64,000 nt of DNA from assembly GCA_964613795.1 (NCBI GenBank), contig CAZTJR010000006.1:55719-119718 (forward strand), in the 5' to 3' direction. Position numbers and translations under genes: made by a program. Below the pieces are notes generated by a model. That model saw only the letters and a list, made by a program, of their open reading frames with translations, was not told where the DNA came from and made no database searches. The DNA is from Chromatocurvus sp964613795 (GTDB lineage Bacteria > Pseudomonadota > Gammaproteobacteria > Pseudomonadales > Halieaceae). Within the stretch, counting starts at the first letter, position 1; each line of letters opens with the position of its first letter. Shown piece after piece: positions 34,885 to 42,925 of the stretch.

Positions 34885-36591
34885 ATGAGAACTGCACCAG
34901 CGAAACAGACATTCATCGTACTTGCATGCACGGCGCTACTCGTGGGAAGCGTGTGTGCTCAGCGCGCCGAACAGGGAGCGAAACCGGTGGCGAGAGCCAG
35001 CAGCGCAATGGCTTCATCATCGCATCCCGCGGTAACGGAAGTGATCCTGGATGTTCTGCGGGACGGCGGGAATGCGGTAGACGCGATGCTGACAGCAATA
35101 CCGTTTCAACACGTCATCGAACCGCAGATGTCGACGCTCGCCGGCGGCATGGGCGGCCTGATTTATTGGGCAGAGACGGGTGAACTCATCTACCTCGACG
35201 CCGAGCTGGATCATACCCTGAACGCGCCAGCCGCAAGCTCAATGGCAAAGCCGGACAACATCGGAACAACCTCGGGCCAGCGTATCGGCGTCCCCGGCAC
35301 CGTACCCGGCATGGCCGCGGCGGCAGCGCGTTTCGGCAGCCGCCCCTGGTCGGCGTATTTCGGCCCCGCTACCCGCGCCGCAGCCGAGGGATTCACGATG
35401 TACTCCTTTCTCTATGCTGAGATGAGTGCAGCGTACGAACGCATCGGCGCTCACCGCGCCTCGCGCGATAAATGGCTGCCAGACGGCTTTGTGCCACCGG
35501 TCGGTGATGTGGTGCGCCAGCCAGCCCTCGCCAGAACCCTGCAGCGCCTGGCGAATGAGGGCCCGGACTACTTCACCTCCGGCGACTGGGCAAAGCGCTT
35601 TGTTGCGGAGACCAACCGCACCGGTGGCAGCATCACGGTCGGGGAACTCTCGGGCTATGAGCCTCGCTGGGCCGAACCGCTGCACTTCGAGTACCGCGGG
35701 CATCAGCTGCGCGGCGCCCCGCCGGCATCAAACGCCGGCATCCTTAACGGCATGATCTTCAACATTCTCGAACATTTCGACCTCGAGGCCATGGGACACT
35801 ACACCGCGTCGGCCGAGAGCCTGCACCTTATCCGACGCGCCTATGAGCAGGCAGAAAACTTCGCGGTTAGCTTTACGTCCGATCCGCGCAACGCTGACGT
35901 GCCGACAGACCTCCTGCTGTCAAAAGAATTCGGCCGCCATCTCGCCCGGATCATCAATGCGAGTCAACCTGCCGTGGTCGACGGCGCCGGCGCGGCTACC
36001 GCCGGGGCACCGACGGTGCGGGAAGCCGATTACGCTGACCGCTATCGGGCGCTCATGCACACTGATACCAACCACCTGGTCATCGTCGACGAACAGGGCA
36101 ACTGGGTCTCCATGACGCACACAGTGTACGGCGATACCTTTGGCACCGGTCTCACCGTCGATGGTGTCGGCGTCAACTCGGGCAACACCTTCCCCGGAAC
36201 GGGCAGCGGCAAGGGTCGCCGCGTCATCACTCCATTTCCCGCCCTGATGGCGGTCAAGGACGACGGCGTTCCCTGGCTGGCGCTGGGTTCTCCCGGACTG
36301 GCATCCCGTGCTGTCGCGCTGACGCTGATCAACAGGCTCGGCTACGGCATGGACGCTTACGCTGCCGTAGACGCACCGCGCTTCCAGGGCTACGGGCGCT
36401 ACGACAGGCTCCACATCGAATCGAGGGTCTCCGCAGACGTTATTGACGGCATGCAGGCCCGCGGCGTCGACGTGGATTTGAGCGCACCGTATAACTGGCA
36501 CATGGGATCTATCCAGCTCATCGAGCGCAACGGGGCCGGATTATCGGGCGTCGCTGACCCGCGCCGGGCCGGCCACGCCGACGGCTATTGA
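34885..36591 (+). CDS. Exported gamma-glutamyltranspeptidase-family N-terminal nucleophile hydrolase
   Basis: 568 aa with signal peptide (FIVLACTALLVGSVCA). Family blocks are SSHPAVTEVILDVLRDGGNAVDAM, a Gly-rich QRIGVPGTVPGM, and the autoprocessing site TDTNHLVIVDEQGNWVSMTHT, where Thr395 is the expected nucleophile exposed after cleavage. The following residue is Asn where most GGTs have Thr. The small subunit continues with GVNSGNTFPG and LALGSPGLASRAVALTL. Expected action is cleavage or transfer of gamma-glutamyl groups, or related amides, in the periplasm. It is the third gene of the run after epimerase and oxidase (42-bp gap). Confidence 0.85.
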   Translation: MRTAPAKQTFIVLACTALLVGSVCAQRAEQGAKPVARASSAMASSSHPAVTEVILDVLRDGGNAVDAMLTAIPFQHVIEPQMSTLAGGMGGLIYWAETGELIYLDAELDHTLNAPAASSMAKPDNIGTTSGQRIGVPGTVPGMAAAAARFGSRPWSAYFGPATRAAAEGFTMYSFLYAEMSAAYERIGAHRASRDKWLPDGFVPPVGDVVRQPALARTLQRLANEGPDYFTSGDWAKRFVAETNRTGGSITVGELSGYEPRWAEPLHFEYRGHQLRGAPPASNAGILNGMIFNILEHFDLEAMGHYTASAESLHLIRRAYEQAENFAVSFTSDPRNADVPTDLLLSKEFGRHLARIINASQPAVVDGAGAATAGAPTVREADYADRYRALMHTDTNHLVIVDEQGNWVSMTHTVYGDTFGTGLTVDGVGVNSGNTFPGTGSGKGRRVITPFPALMAVKDDGVPWLALGSPGLASRAVALTLINRLGYGMDAYAAVDAPRFQGYGRYDRLHIESRVSADVIDGMQARGVDVDLSAPYNWHMGSIQLIERNGAGLSGVADPRRAGHADGY

Positions 36592-36599
36592 TGAATATC

Positions 36600-36612
36600 A
36601 TATATTGTCTAT
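36600..36612. promoter_or_regulatory. Degenerate island palindrome (site g)
   Basis: ATATATTGTCTAT keeps the left arm and has one mismatch in the right arm. It begins 8 bp after the GGT stop and lies 159 bp before the amidohydrolase at 36771, suggesting a separate promoter there. Confidence 0.45.
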
Positions 36613-36770
36613 AGTCTATTCGACTGTCAGTGGATTGGCTGGCAACCGGCCCTTGTGTCAGTGACACACCAGAGACACCGGCTGCCAGCGCGACGGTTGC
36701 GAACAATAAATAAGATCGGGGGCGAGACCAGCTACTGACCCGATTCCATAGACTCGATAGAGGGCGACCA

Positions 36771-38426
36771 ATGAAAATGACACTCGCACGACCTGTTGTC
36801 ACGCGGACTATGGCGCAGTTCCTTGCCGCCACACTTGCCTCCGTTATTCTCGCAGGCAACGCAACAGCACAGTCGGACAAGGTTCAGCTAAAGCCGAAAC
36901 CGTCGGAAACGCGACAGTACGGCGAGCTCGCAGAAGGCCCCTACGAGCGCCTGGTGCTGCGCAACGTCATGGTCATCCCCGGCCATGGGGGTCCGGCGCG
37001 AGGTCCCTACGACATCCTGATTACCGGCAATGTGATCGCCGAAATGCGGCGCTTCGATCCGCTGGCCGGGCCATCACCCGACGACGAGCCGCGCCTGACC
37101 GGCGACCGCATCATTGAAGGTGAGGGAAAGTACGTCATGCCCGGCATGATCAATCTGCACCTGCATTTTCGTGAAGACGAGCTGCCCCTCGACTACATTT
37201 ATTACATGCAGCTTGCGACCGGCGTGACCTCGGTCGGGCCAGCCGAACCAGACCGTGTTGCCGAGCACATGGACAGCGAGCGCAACAACGAAATCCTCGC
37301 GCCGCGCCTGTTTCCGCTGCATGGCTGGGGCAACACGACCGACTTCAGCGACGAAGAATTGCGCGATCCGTCCATGGCGTCAAAAGTTGCCAAGGCAATG
37401 ATCGGGAACGGCGTGCGCCAGGTCTACCTGAATGACCTGTGCTGGAACGCCGAGCTCTTCGGAGCGGCGGCCAGGGCAATTACGGAGGCCGGGGGCATCA
37501 GCGCCGTGCACATCCAGCCGTCCAGCACCTCCCAGGTTAACGCGCTGGATGCCGCAAAGCTCGGCGTCACAATGATCGTACACCACTATGGCTACGCAGA
37601 ATCGGCGCTGGATCGCACGGTCCAGGACTACCCCACCGACTACAACTTTTTTGACGAAAACAAGCGCTTTCGCGAGGCCGGCCGCGTCTGGATGGAAGTC
37701 AGCCAGAATCCGCAGATGAAAGAGCGACTGCTCAACGATGTTGTCGACGAGCTGGTGGCGACCGGTGTTGTCATGCAGCCGAACCGCTCCACCTACGAAG
37801 CCAACCGGGACATCATTCGCGCCCATGGCCTGCCCTGGCACGAGAAATACACGCATCAGGCCCTGTGGGAATGGCACCTGCCCAGCGCTACCAATCACGC
37901 CGCCTTCCAGTACGACTGGACCTCGCTCGACGAGTACGCCTGGCATAACCTGTATGATCTGTGGGGCGACCTGATTTACGAGTTCAACAATCGCGGCGGC
38001 ATGGTGGCCTACGGCACTGATGACAACTACCAGTGGTCCACCGGCGGCTTCGGCAACATCCGCGAACTGCAGCTGGTCCTCGAGTCCGGCATGCACCCTC
38101 TTGAGGTTCTGCAGACCGCCACCTATAACAGCGCGAAAACCATCCTGGAGCCGAAACTCGGACTGGTTCAGGAGGGCTATATCGCTGATCTTCTTCTTGT
38201 CGATGGCAGCCCCGCCGAGGACTTCAAATATCTCTACCCCTTCGGCGCCATCCGCATGAAGGAGAACCGCGAGATGTACCGCACCGAGGGCATAGTGCAC
38301 ACCATAAAGGATGGCATTGTGATCAATAACGATGCGGTGATGGAGGAAATTGCCCGTATCGTCAAGGCGTCAAAAAAGGATGCCGGTCCGGATATCGTGA
38401 CCGAACCTTTTCTGGTGAACCCCTAG
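36771..38426 (+). CDS. Exported amidohydrolase, paralogue 4
   Basis: 551 aa, signal peptide FLAATLASVILAGNATA. Motifs: MPGMINLHLHFRED (HxH), TMIVHHYGYAES (His), and MVAYGTDDNYQW (Asp). It shares the block DYNFFDENKRFREAGRVW and PWHEKYTHQALWEW with paralogues at 10953, 25670 and 42926, and is closest to 42926: both keep DLCWNAELFG/SLAWNAELFG, a VHIQPS/VHLPPS strand, and the C-terminal ATYNSA. Likely a metal-dependent amidase acting in the periplasm. Separate promoter suggested by site g and by the 179-bp gap. Confidence 0.83.
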   Translation: MKMTLARPVVTRTMAQFLAATLASVILAGNATAQSDKVQLKPKPSETRQYGELAEGPYERLVLRNVMVIPGHGGPARGPYDILITGNVIAEMRRFDPLAGPSPDDEPRLTGDRIIEGEGKYVMPGMINLHLHFREDELPLDYIYYMQLATGVTSVGPAEPDRVAEHMDSERNNEILAPRLFPLHGWGNTTDFSDEELRDPSMASKVAKAMIGNGVRQVYLNDLCWNAELFGAAARAITEAGGISAVHIQPSSTSQVNALDAAKLGVTMIVHHYGYAESALDRTVQDYPTDYNFFDENKRFREAGRVWMEVSQNPQMKERLLNDVVDELVATGVVMQPNRSTYEANRDIIRAHGLPWHEKYTHQALWEWHLPSATNHAAFQYDWTSLDEYAWHNLYDLWGDLIYEFNNRGGMVAYGTDDNYQWSTGGFGNIRELQLVLESGMHPLEVLQTATYNSAKTILEPKLGLVQEGYIADLLLVDGSPAEDFKYLYPFGAIRMKENREMYRTEGIVHTIKDGIVINNDAVMEEIARIVKASKKDAGPDIVTEPFLVNP

Positions 38427-38445
38427 CGGGTCACGCGCCAAGATC

Positions 38446-38502
38446 GCCCACGCCTTGCCAGATCGTCTCGCAACGATCCTGTATTCGCGGCAAGGCGTGG
38501 GC
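38446..38502. repeat. Long perfect inverted repeat between amidohydrolase and fusion gene
   Basis: GCCCACGCCTTGCC (38446-38459) pairs perfectly with GGCAAGGCGTGGGC (38489-38502); the loop contains a second small palindrome, GATCGT/ACGATC. No T-run follows, so it is not a standard terminator. It ends 26 bp before the preferred start of the fusion gene and could be an mRNA-stabilising or attenuating hairpin. Confidence 0.8.
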
Positions 38503-38527
38503 ACACGCAAAACTGAAGGAGTTGACC

Positions 38528-41500
38528 TTGGGCATTTCCGGCGTGTTGAAACCTGAGCCTGGCATACTCGTTAGCGCCTGTGTATCACTACTGCTTGTTT
38601 CCATGGACGTTTCACCACAGTCCCGTGTCGACTTTCACCTGCTGCCTCCGATCTCAAGCGGACCAATGGATCCTGACTGGAGCCCGGACGGCTCGCGTAT
38701 CGCGTTCGCGATGCGCGGCGACATCTGGGTCATACCCGACGAGGGGGGCACTGCCACTGCGCTGACCCGCGGGCCCGGCTATTACGCAGAACCCGCATGG
38801 AGTCCGGACGGAAATAAAATATCCCTGACCGTCAGCAGGGATGGCCTTCTCAACGTCGGAATTCTCGAGATCACAAGCGGCCACGTGGAACTGCTCACCG
38901 AGCGCGAGGAAGACGATTTCTCACCGGAATGGAGTCACGACGGAAAGAGCCTCTATTTCGCGACACGGCGTGCGGGTAATCTCGATATCCTGCGCCTCGA
39001 TCTCGACAGCGGCAACACAGTCCCGGTCGCTGTCGGTCCCGGCCAGCAGTACCAGCCGGCCGTCTCTCCGGATGGAAAAAGCCTCGCCTACGTTGCCACC
39101 GTCGATGGCCATATCGGCTCGGGCGGTATCTGGGTCCGACCGCTACCGGAGGGCCAACCGCGTCTGGTGCATTACGAGGAATCCAGCTATCGCATGAAAC
39201 CGCGCTGGTCCGCGGACGGGGCCAGCCTCTATTACAGTAGCGACGCCGCCGGCAACAACGACCTTGCGCGTGTCCCGGTGAGCGGCGGAAACCGGGTCCG
39301 CCTGACGGAGGACGCGGCAGACGAATTCGACGCCGCGCCGAGTCCCGACGGTGAACGGGTGGCTTTCCTGTCCAACGAAACGGGCCCCACGCAGCTCCAC
39401 ATCGTTAGCGCCGCCGGTGGCGACAGGCGGCTGTGGACGACGATCAACCTCGATGACCGCAGGCAGGGGGTGGCGACGGGACACATTCGCGGGCGTGTGC
39501 TTGATGAAAATGGCGAGCCCGTCGCGGCTCGCCTCATGCTGACCGCGAGCGACGGCCGTGCCTATACCGAGGATGAGGGTTTTCATCGTGTCGTCCCGGC
39601 CACCGGCTTGCACTACCAGCATACAGACGGCAGCTTCCGGATCGAGGTGCCCGCTGGCGATACCACACTCGAAGCCATGCACGGTTTCGAGTACCGGCCG
39701 GCGCGCTCACGCATCACGGTGAAGGCGAACGAGTCAGTCGACGTGGATCTGCGTCTCGAGCGCATCGCGAACCCACAGGGCAGCGGCTGGTTTTCCGGCG
39801 ACATGCATGTCCACGACCTGCACGAAGGCCGATTCGGCTTGACCCACGAGGACTTTTTCAAGCAGCTGAGTGCCGATGGCCTTGGCGTCGCGAATGCGCT
39901 GATTCACATGGACGGCACCAAGCTCATGGGCCGCTGGTCAGATCTGACCGGCGCTCCGAGTCCGCTTTCCAACGAAAAGACGATCCTGCGCTACTCGCAG
40001 GAGTATCGCGGATACTTCGGACATTTTGCACTCATTGGACTGAACACATTCCAGATGCCGCTGATCGGCGGGGTACCGTTCACGCCCTTCGCGCCCGACA
40101 TACTCGGCATTGGGCATATCGACGGTGCACGCAGCCAGGGCGCCCTTGCGGGCTTTGTGCACCCCTTCAACCAGTCGACAGAAACACCGGAAGACGTCGG
40201 CAAGCGCGACCTGCCCGTACTTGCCGCGCTAGGCAAAAGTGATTTTTATGATGTGGTGTCGGTGGCATCGCGTGAACTGGAATCTGCGGCAATTTACTAC
40301 CGGCTGCTGAACGCCGGCATACGGCTCGCAGCAACCGGCGGCACGGACAATTTCTCGGATGTCTGGTTCGATGCCTCCGGCGGAGCGGCGCGCACCTACG
40401 CCAGGCTGCGTCCCGGTGAGGACCTGAGCTTCGACACCTGGCTCGACGCGATTCGCGGCCAGCGCACGTTTGCGACCAATGGCCCGCTATTGCTCCTTTC
40501 CGTAGAGGGCAGGCGTCCAGGCGAGGCTATCGACCTCGTGGGAGACAACGCGAAAGTGCTGAACGTTACACTCGATGTCGCCTCAATCGCTGAACTCGAC
40601 CGGGTTGAGTTAATCGTCAATGGTGCCGTCGCTCATACATGGACATCGGAAATTATCGGTGACAGCGCAACGCTCACGACCGCTATTGAGCTCGATGGCG
40701 CTGGCTGGATCGCGGCGCGGGCCATTGGCCCCCGCAGTCGATATGTCGGCGATGCTTTCGCTTTTGCGCAAACATCGCCGGTACACGTGCTTCGGGATGG
40801 CCACTCTTATACGTCAGCGGCAGATGCCGCGTTCCTTGCCGAAGCCGTTGAGACAACCTGGCAGCTGGCCGAGGCACGCAACACCTGGGTAACCGCAGGG
40901 CAGAAAGACAGCTACCGCTCTCACATCGAAAAGGCGCGGGCTTACTACCGCAATATTGTGCTCGGGGAGCCCGACGCAGCGGTCTTTGATGAGCAGGCGC
41001 CGGCGCGTTTCAATGTCAACGTCGAGACCAATAAAGGCAGAATAGTCATCGAGATGCACCGAGACTGGTCGCCTATCGGCGTCGATCGTTTCTACAACCT
41101 CGTCAGGCAGGGTTACTACGATGATATGCGCATCCACAGAATCCGCGAGGGTGACTTCGTGCAGTTCGGCATCCACGGTAACCCCGGGATAGCAAAGGCC
41201 TGGCGGGGACATCCCATTCAGGATGACCCGGTCAGGGTGAGTAACCTGCGTGGAACAGTCGCCTTCGCGCACGGTGAACCGACTGACGACCGGTCCACGC
41301 AGGTATACATTAATCTGCGCGACAAGCCAGAACTCGATGAGCACGGCTTTTCCATCATGGGCCGGGTCATCGAGGGTCTGGATATCGCAGACGCGCTGTA
41401 CTCAGGCTACGGTGAGCGCGCAGGTGGCGGGATTCGAGGCGGCAGGCAGGATCCCGTGTTCGAGGGCGGCAACGACTTCCTCGACGCGAATTTTCCATTG

Positions 41501-41542
41501 CTCGACCGCATTATCAAAGCCGGCATACAGGTGATGGAATGA
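38528..41542 (+). CDS. Propeller - PHP/CehA-like hydrolase - cyclophilin fusion protein
   Basis: 1004 aa from TTG 38528 (AAGGAG 6 nt upstream); TTG 38522 is also open but too close to that site. After a weak signal, about residues 40-320 form a TolB-like propeller with repeated W-SPDG(S/N)-I blades (DPDWSPDGSRIAF, EPAWSPDGNKISL, PEWSHDGKSLYF, KPRWSADGASLYY). A carboxypeptidase-regulatory-like beta domain follows (GRVLDENGEPVAARL). GSGWFSGDMHVHDLHEGRFG opens a PHP/CehA-McbA-type metallohydrolase domain (HxH), with LAGFVHPFNQ and AATGGTDNFSD. About 835-1004 is a peptidyl-prolyl isomerase (FNVNVETNKGRIVIEMHRD, GVDRFYNLVRQGYYDDM, HRIREGDFVQFG). I know no characterised protein with this set. Probably exported and acting on peptides or their carriers. 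Confidence 0.8.
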   Translation: MGISGVLKPEPGILVSACVSLLLVSMDVSPQSRVDFHLLPPISSGPMDPDWSPDGSRIAFAMRGDIWVIPDEGGTATALTRGPGYYAEPAWSPDGNKISLTVSRDGLLNVGILEITSGHVELLTEREEDDFSPEWSHDGKSLYFATRRAGNLDILRLDLDSGNTVPVAVGPGQQYQPAVSPDGKSLAYVATVDGHIGSGGIWVRPLPEGQPRLVHYEESSYRMKPRWSADGASLYYSSDAAGNNDLARVPVSGGNRVRLTEDAADEFDAAPSPDGERVAFLSNETGPTQLHIVSAAGGDRRLWTTINLDDRRQGVATGHIRGRVLDENGEPVAARLMLTASDGRAYTEDEGFHRVVPATGLHYQHTDGSFRIEVPAGDTTLEAMHGFEYRPARSRITVKANESVDVDLRLERIANPQGSGWFSGDMHVHDLHEGRFGLTHEDFFKQLSADGLGVANALIHMDGTKLMGRWSDLTGAPSPLSNEKTILRYSQEYRGYFGHFALIGLNTFQMPLIGGVPFTPFAPDILGIGHIDGARSQGALAGFVHPFNQSTETPEDVGKRDLPVLAALGKSDFYDVVSVASRELESAAIYYRLLNAGIRLAATGGTDNFSDVWFDASGGAARTYARLRPGEDLSFDTWLDAIRGQRTFATNGPLLLLSVEGRRPGEAIDLVGDNAKVLNVTLDVASIAELDRVELIVNGAVAHTWTSEIIGDSATLTTAIELDGAGWIAARAIGPRSRYVGDAFAFAQTSPVHVLRDGHSYTSAADAAFLAEAVETTWQLAEARNTWVTAGQKDSYRSHIEKARAYYRNIVLGEPDAAVFDEQAPARFNVNVETNKGRIVIEMHRDWSPIGVDRFYNLVRQGYYDDMRIHRIREGDFVQFGIHGNPGIAKAWRGHPIQDDPVRVSNLRGTVAFAHGEPTDDRSTQVYINLRDKPELDEHGFSIMGRVIEGLDIADALYSGYGERAGGGIRGGRQDPVFEGGNDFLDANFPLLDRIIKAGIQVME

Positions 41543-41552
41543 CGGGAATAGA

Positions 41553-42812
41553 ATGAAAAAACTGACCCTGAGCTTACTCTTCGTTGCAGCGTCTGCAACG
41601 GCGGACGGCGTGCAAACCAGCGCTGATGCCTTTACACGCTACGAGCTTCTGCCACCGGAAACGCACAGCTTCCGGATTTACTACGACGTCAGTGCAGCAA
41701 CCGCCGGCGCAACACGCTACTACAACCCGATCCGCAAGGGCAGCAAACCTGAGGTGCACGGCGTTTACGATCGCCTGAGCGGCAAGTCGCTCGAATGGTC
41801 GGTTGTTGACGGCTCGGATGCGCGCCAAAGCGGCCTACTGCCCGATGCCGGGGTGGACTCGCAGTTCATCCGGGTCGATCTGGCTCGCCCCGTGCCTCCA
41901 GGAGGCCGTGGCCGCGTGCTTATCGACAAGACCTATCAGGATGCCGCCAGCTATTTTTTCGAGGACGGCACAATCACTTTCTCGCGAACGCTGGGCGTGA
42001 AGCGCAATGCCGTGACGCTGCCGCATGGCTATGAACTGGAGTCGGTCAATTATCCATCGCAGGTCATTACCCTTCCGGATGGGCGCATCGAAACCAGCTT
42101 TATCAACCCCGGCACCATTGGCGTCCCGTATGAAATCAAGGCGCGCCCACTGGAAACCGCAGCAGACAGTCAGCTTGCCAGTTCGGTCGAATACGAGAAG
42201 TCAGCCACCATGACCTCACAGCGTCCGGTTGCGCGTACCTGGTTTGAAATACCGCAGCGGGCAGCGCAGTCCCGGGATATCGTCTATTTTCTTCAGCCGC
42301 CGGAAACGCACGCATTTCGGCTGTACCACGACTACGAGGAAAAACGCGCGGGCATGGACCGATACCTCAATATCGTGAGGCCGGGCAGCAAGGCCAGCGA
42401 ACCCTCGGCCGAGATCCTGGATACCGGTGAACAGCTCGAGGTCGAGATACTGCGCGGCGCAGAGATCACCGAGCGCGATATTGATATTGGCGAACCGGTC
42501 AGCGAGGACACCGAACTCGTCGTCATCTGGTTTGAGCCGGTTGTCGAAGGCGGTAGCAAGCTGCTTCGAATCAGCGAGACCTACACGGACCCGGCGCGCT
42601 ATTTTCCAGGCGGCGACGAGTTCGTCTGGGATCGGAGCTTCGGGCGTTCACGCAATACCGTGGTGCTGCCGCATGGCTGGTATCTGACGCACAACGCAGT
42701 ACCGGCGTTGGTACAGACACGGATCGACGGACGTATCGAGCTTGTCTACAGCAACGATCGACCGGGTCATATCGACGTCTTCATCAAGGGCCGGCGGCGG
42801 GTAGCGCGTTGA
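41553..42812 (+). CDS. Unrecognised exported protein with two related halves
   Basis: 419 aa, signal peptide (KKLTLSLLFVAASATA). I recognise no family. The protein is an internal duplication: ELLPPETHSFRIYYDVSA followed by RYYNPIRKGSK at the N-terminus returns as FLQPPETHAFRLYHDYEE and RYLNIVRPGSK after residue 245. Likewise GVKRNAVTLPHGYELESVNYPS returns as GRSRNTVVLPHGWYLTHNAVPA, and DKTYQDAASYFFEDG as SETYTDPARYFPGGD. Each half is about 190 residues and looks all-beta, suggesting a binding or two-domain wall-side protein. It begins 10 bp after the fusion protein and probably belongs to the same transcript. Confidence 0.75.
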   Translation: MKKLTLSLLFVAASATADGVQTSADAFTRYELLPPETHSFRIYYDVSAATAGATRYYNPIRKGSKPEVHGVYDRLSGKSLEWSVVDGSDARQSGLLPDAGVDSQFIRVDLARPVPPGGRGRVLIDKTYQDAASYFFEDGTITFSRTLGVKRNAVTLPHGYELESVNYPSQVITLPDGRIETSFINPGTIGVPYEIKARPLETAADSQLASSVEYEKSATMTSQRPVARTWFEIPQRAAQSRDIVYFLQPPETHAFRLYHDYEEKRAGMDRYLNIVRPGSKASEPSAEILDTGEQLEVEILRGAEITERDIDIGEPVSEDTELVVIWFEPVVEGGSKLLRISETYTDPARYFPGGDEFVWDRSFGRSRNTVVLPHGWYLTHNAVPALVQTRIDGRIELVYSNDRPGHIDVFIKGRRRVAR

Positions 42813-42925
42813 CGACCACCAGACTTTCACGGCCAGCAGCTTCTGCAGCCAGTAAAGACACACAGGGTTTGCGCCAGGCAGTTGCAAACAGATAATCAGG
42901 GATACGACAGCTTGAGGAAAAACTG

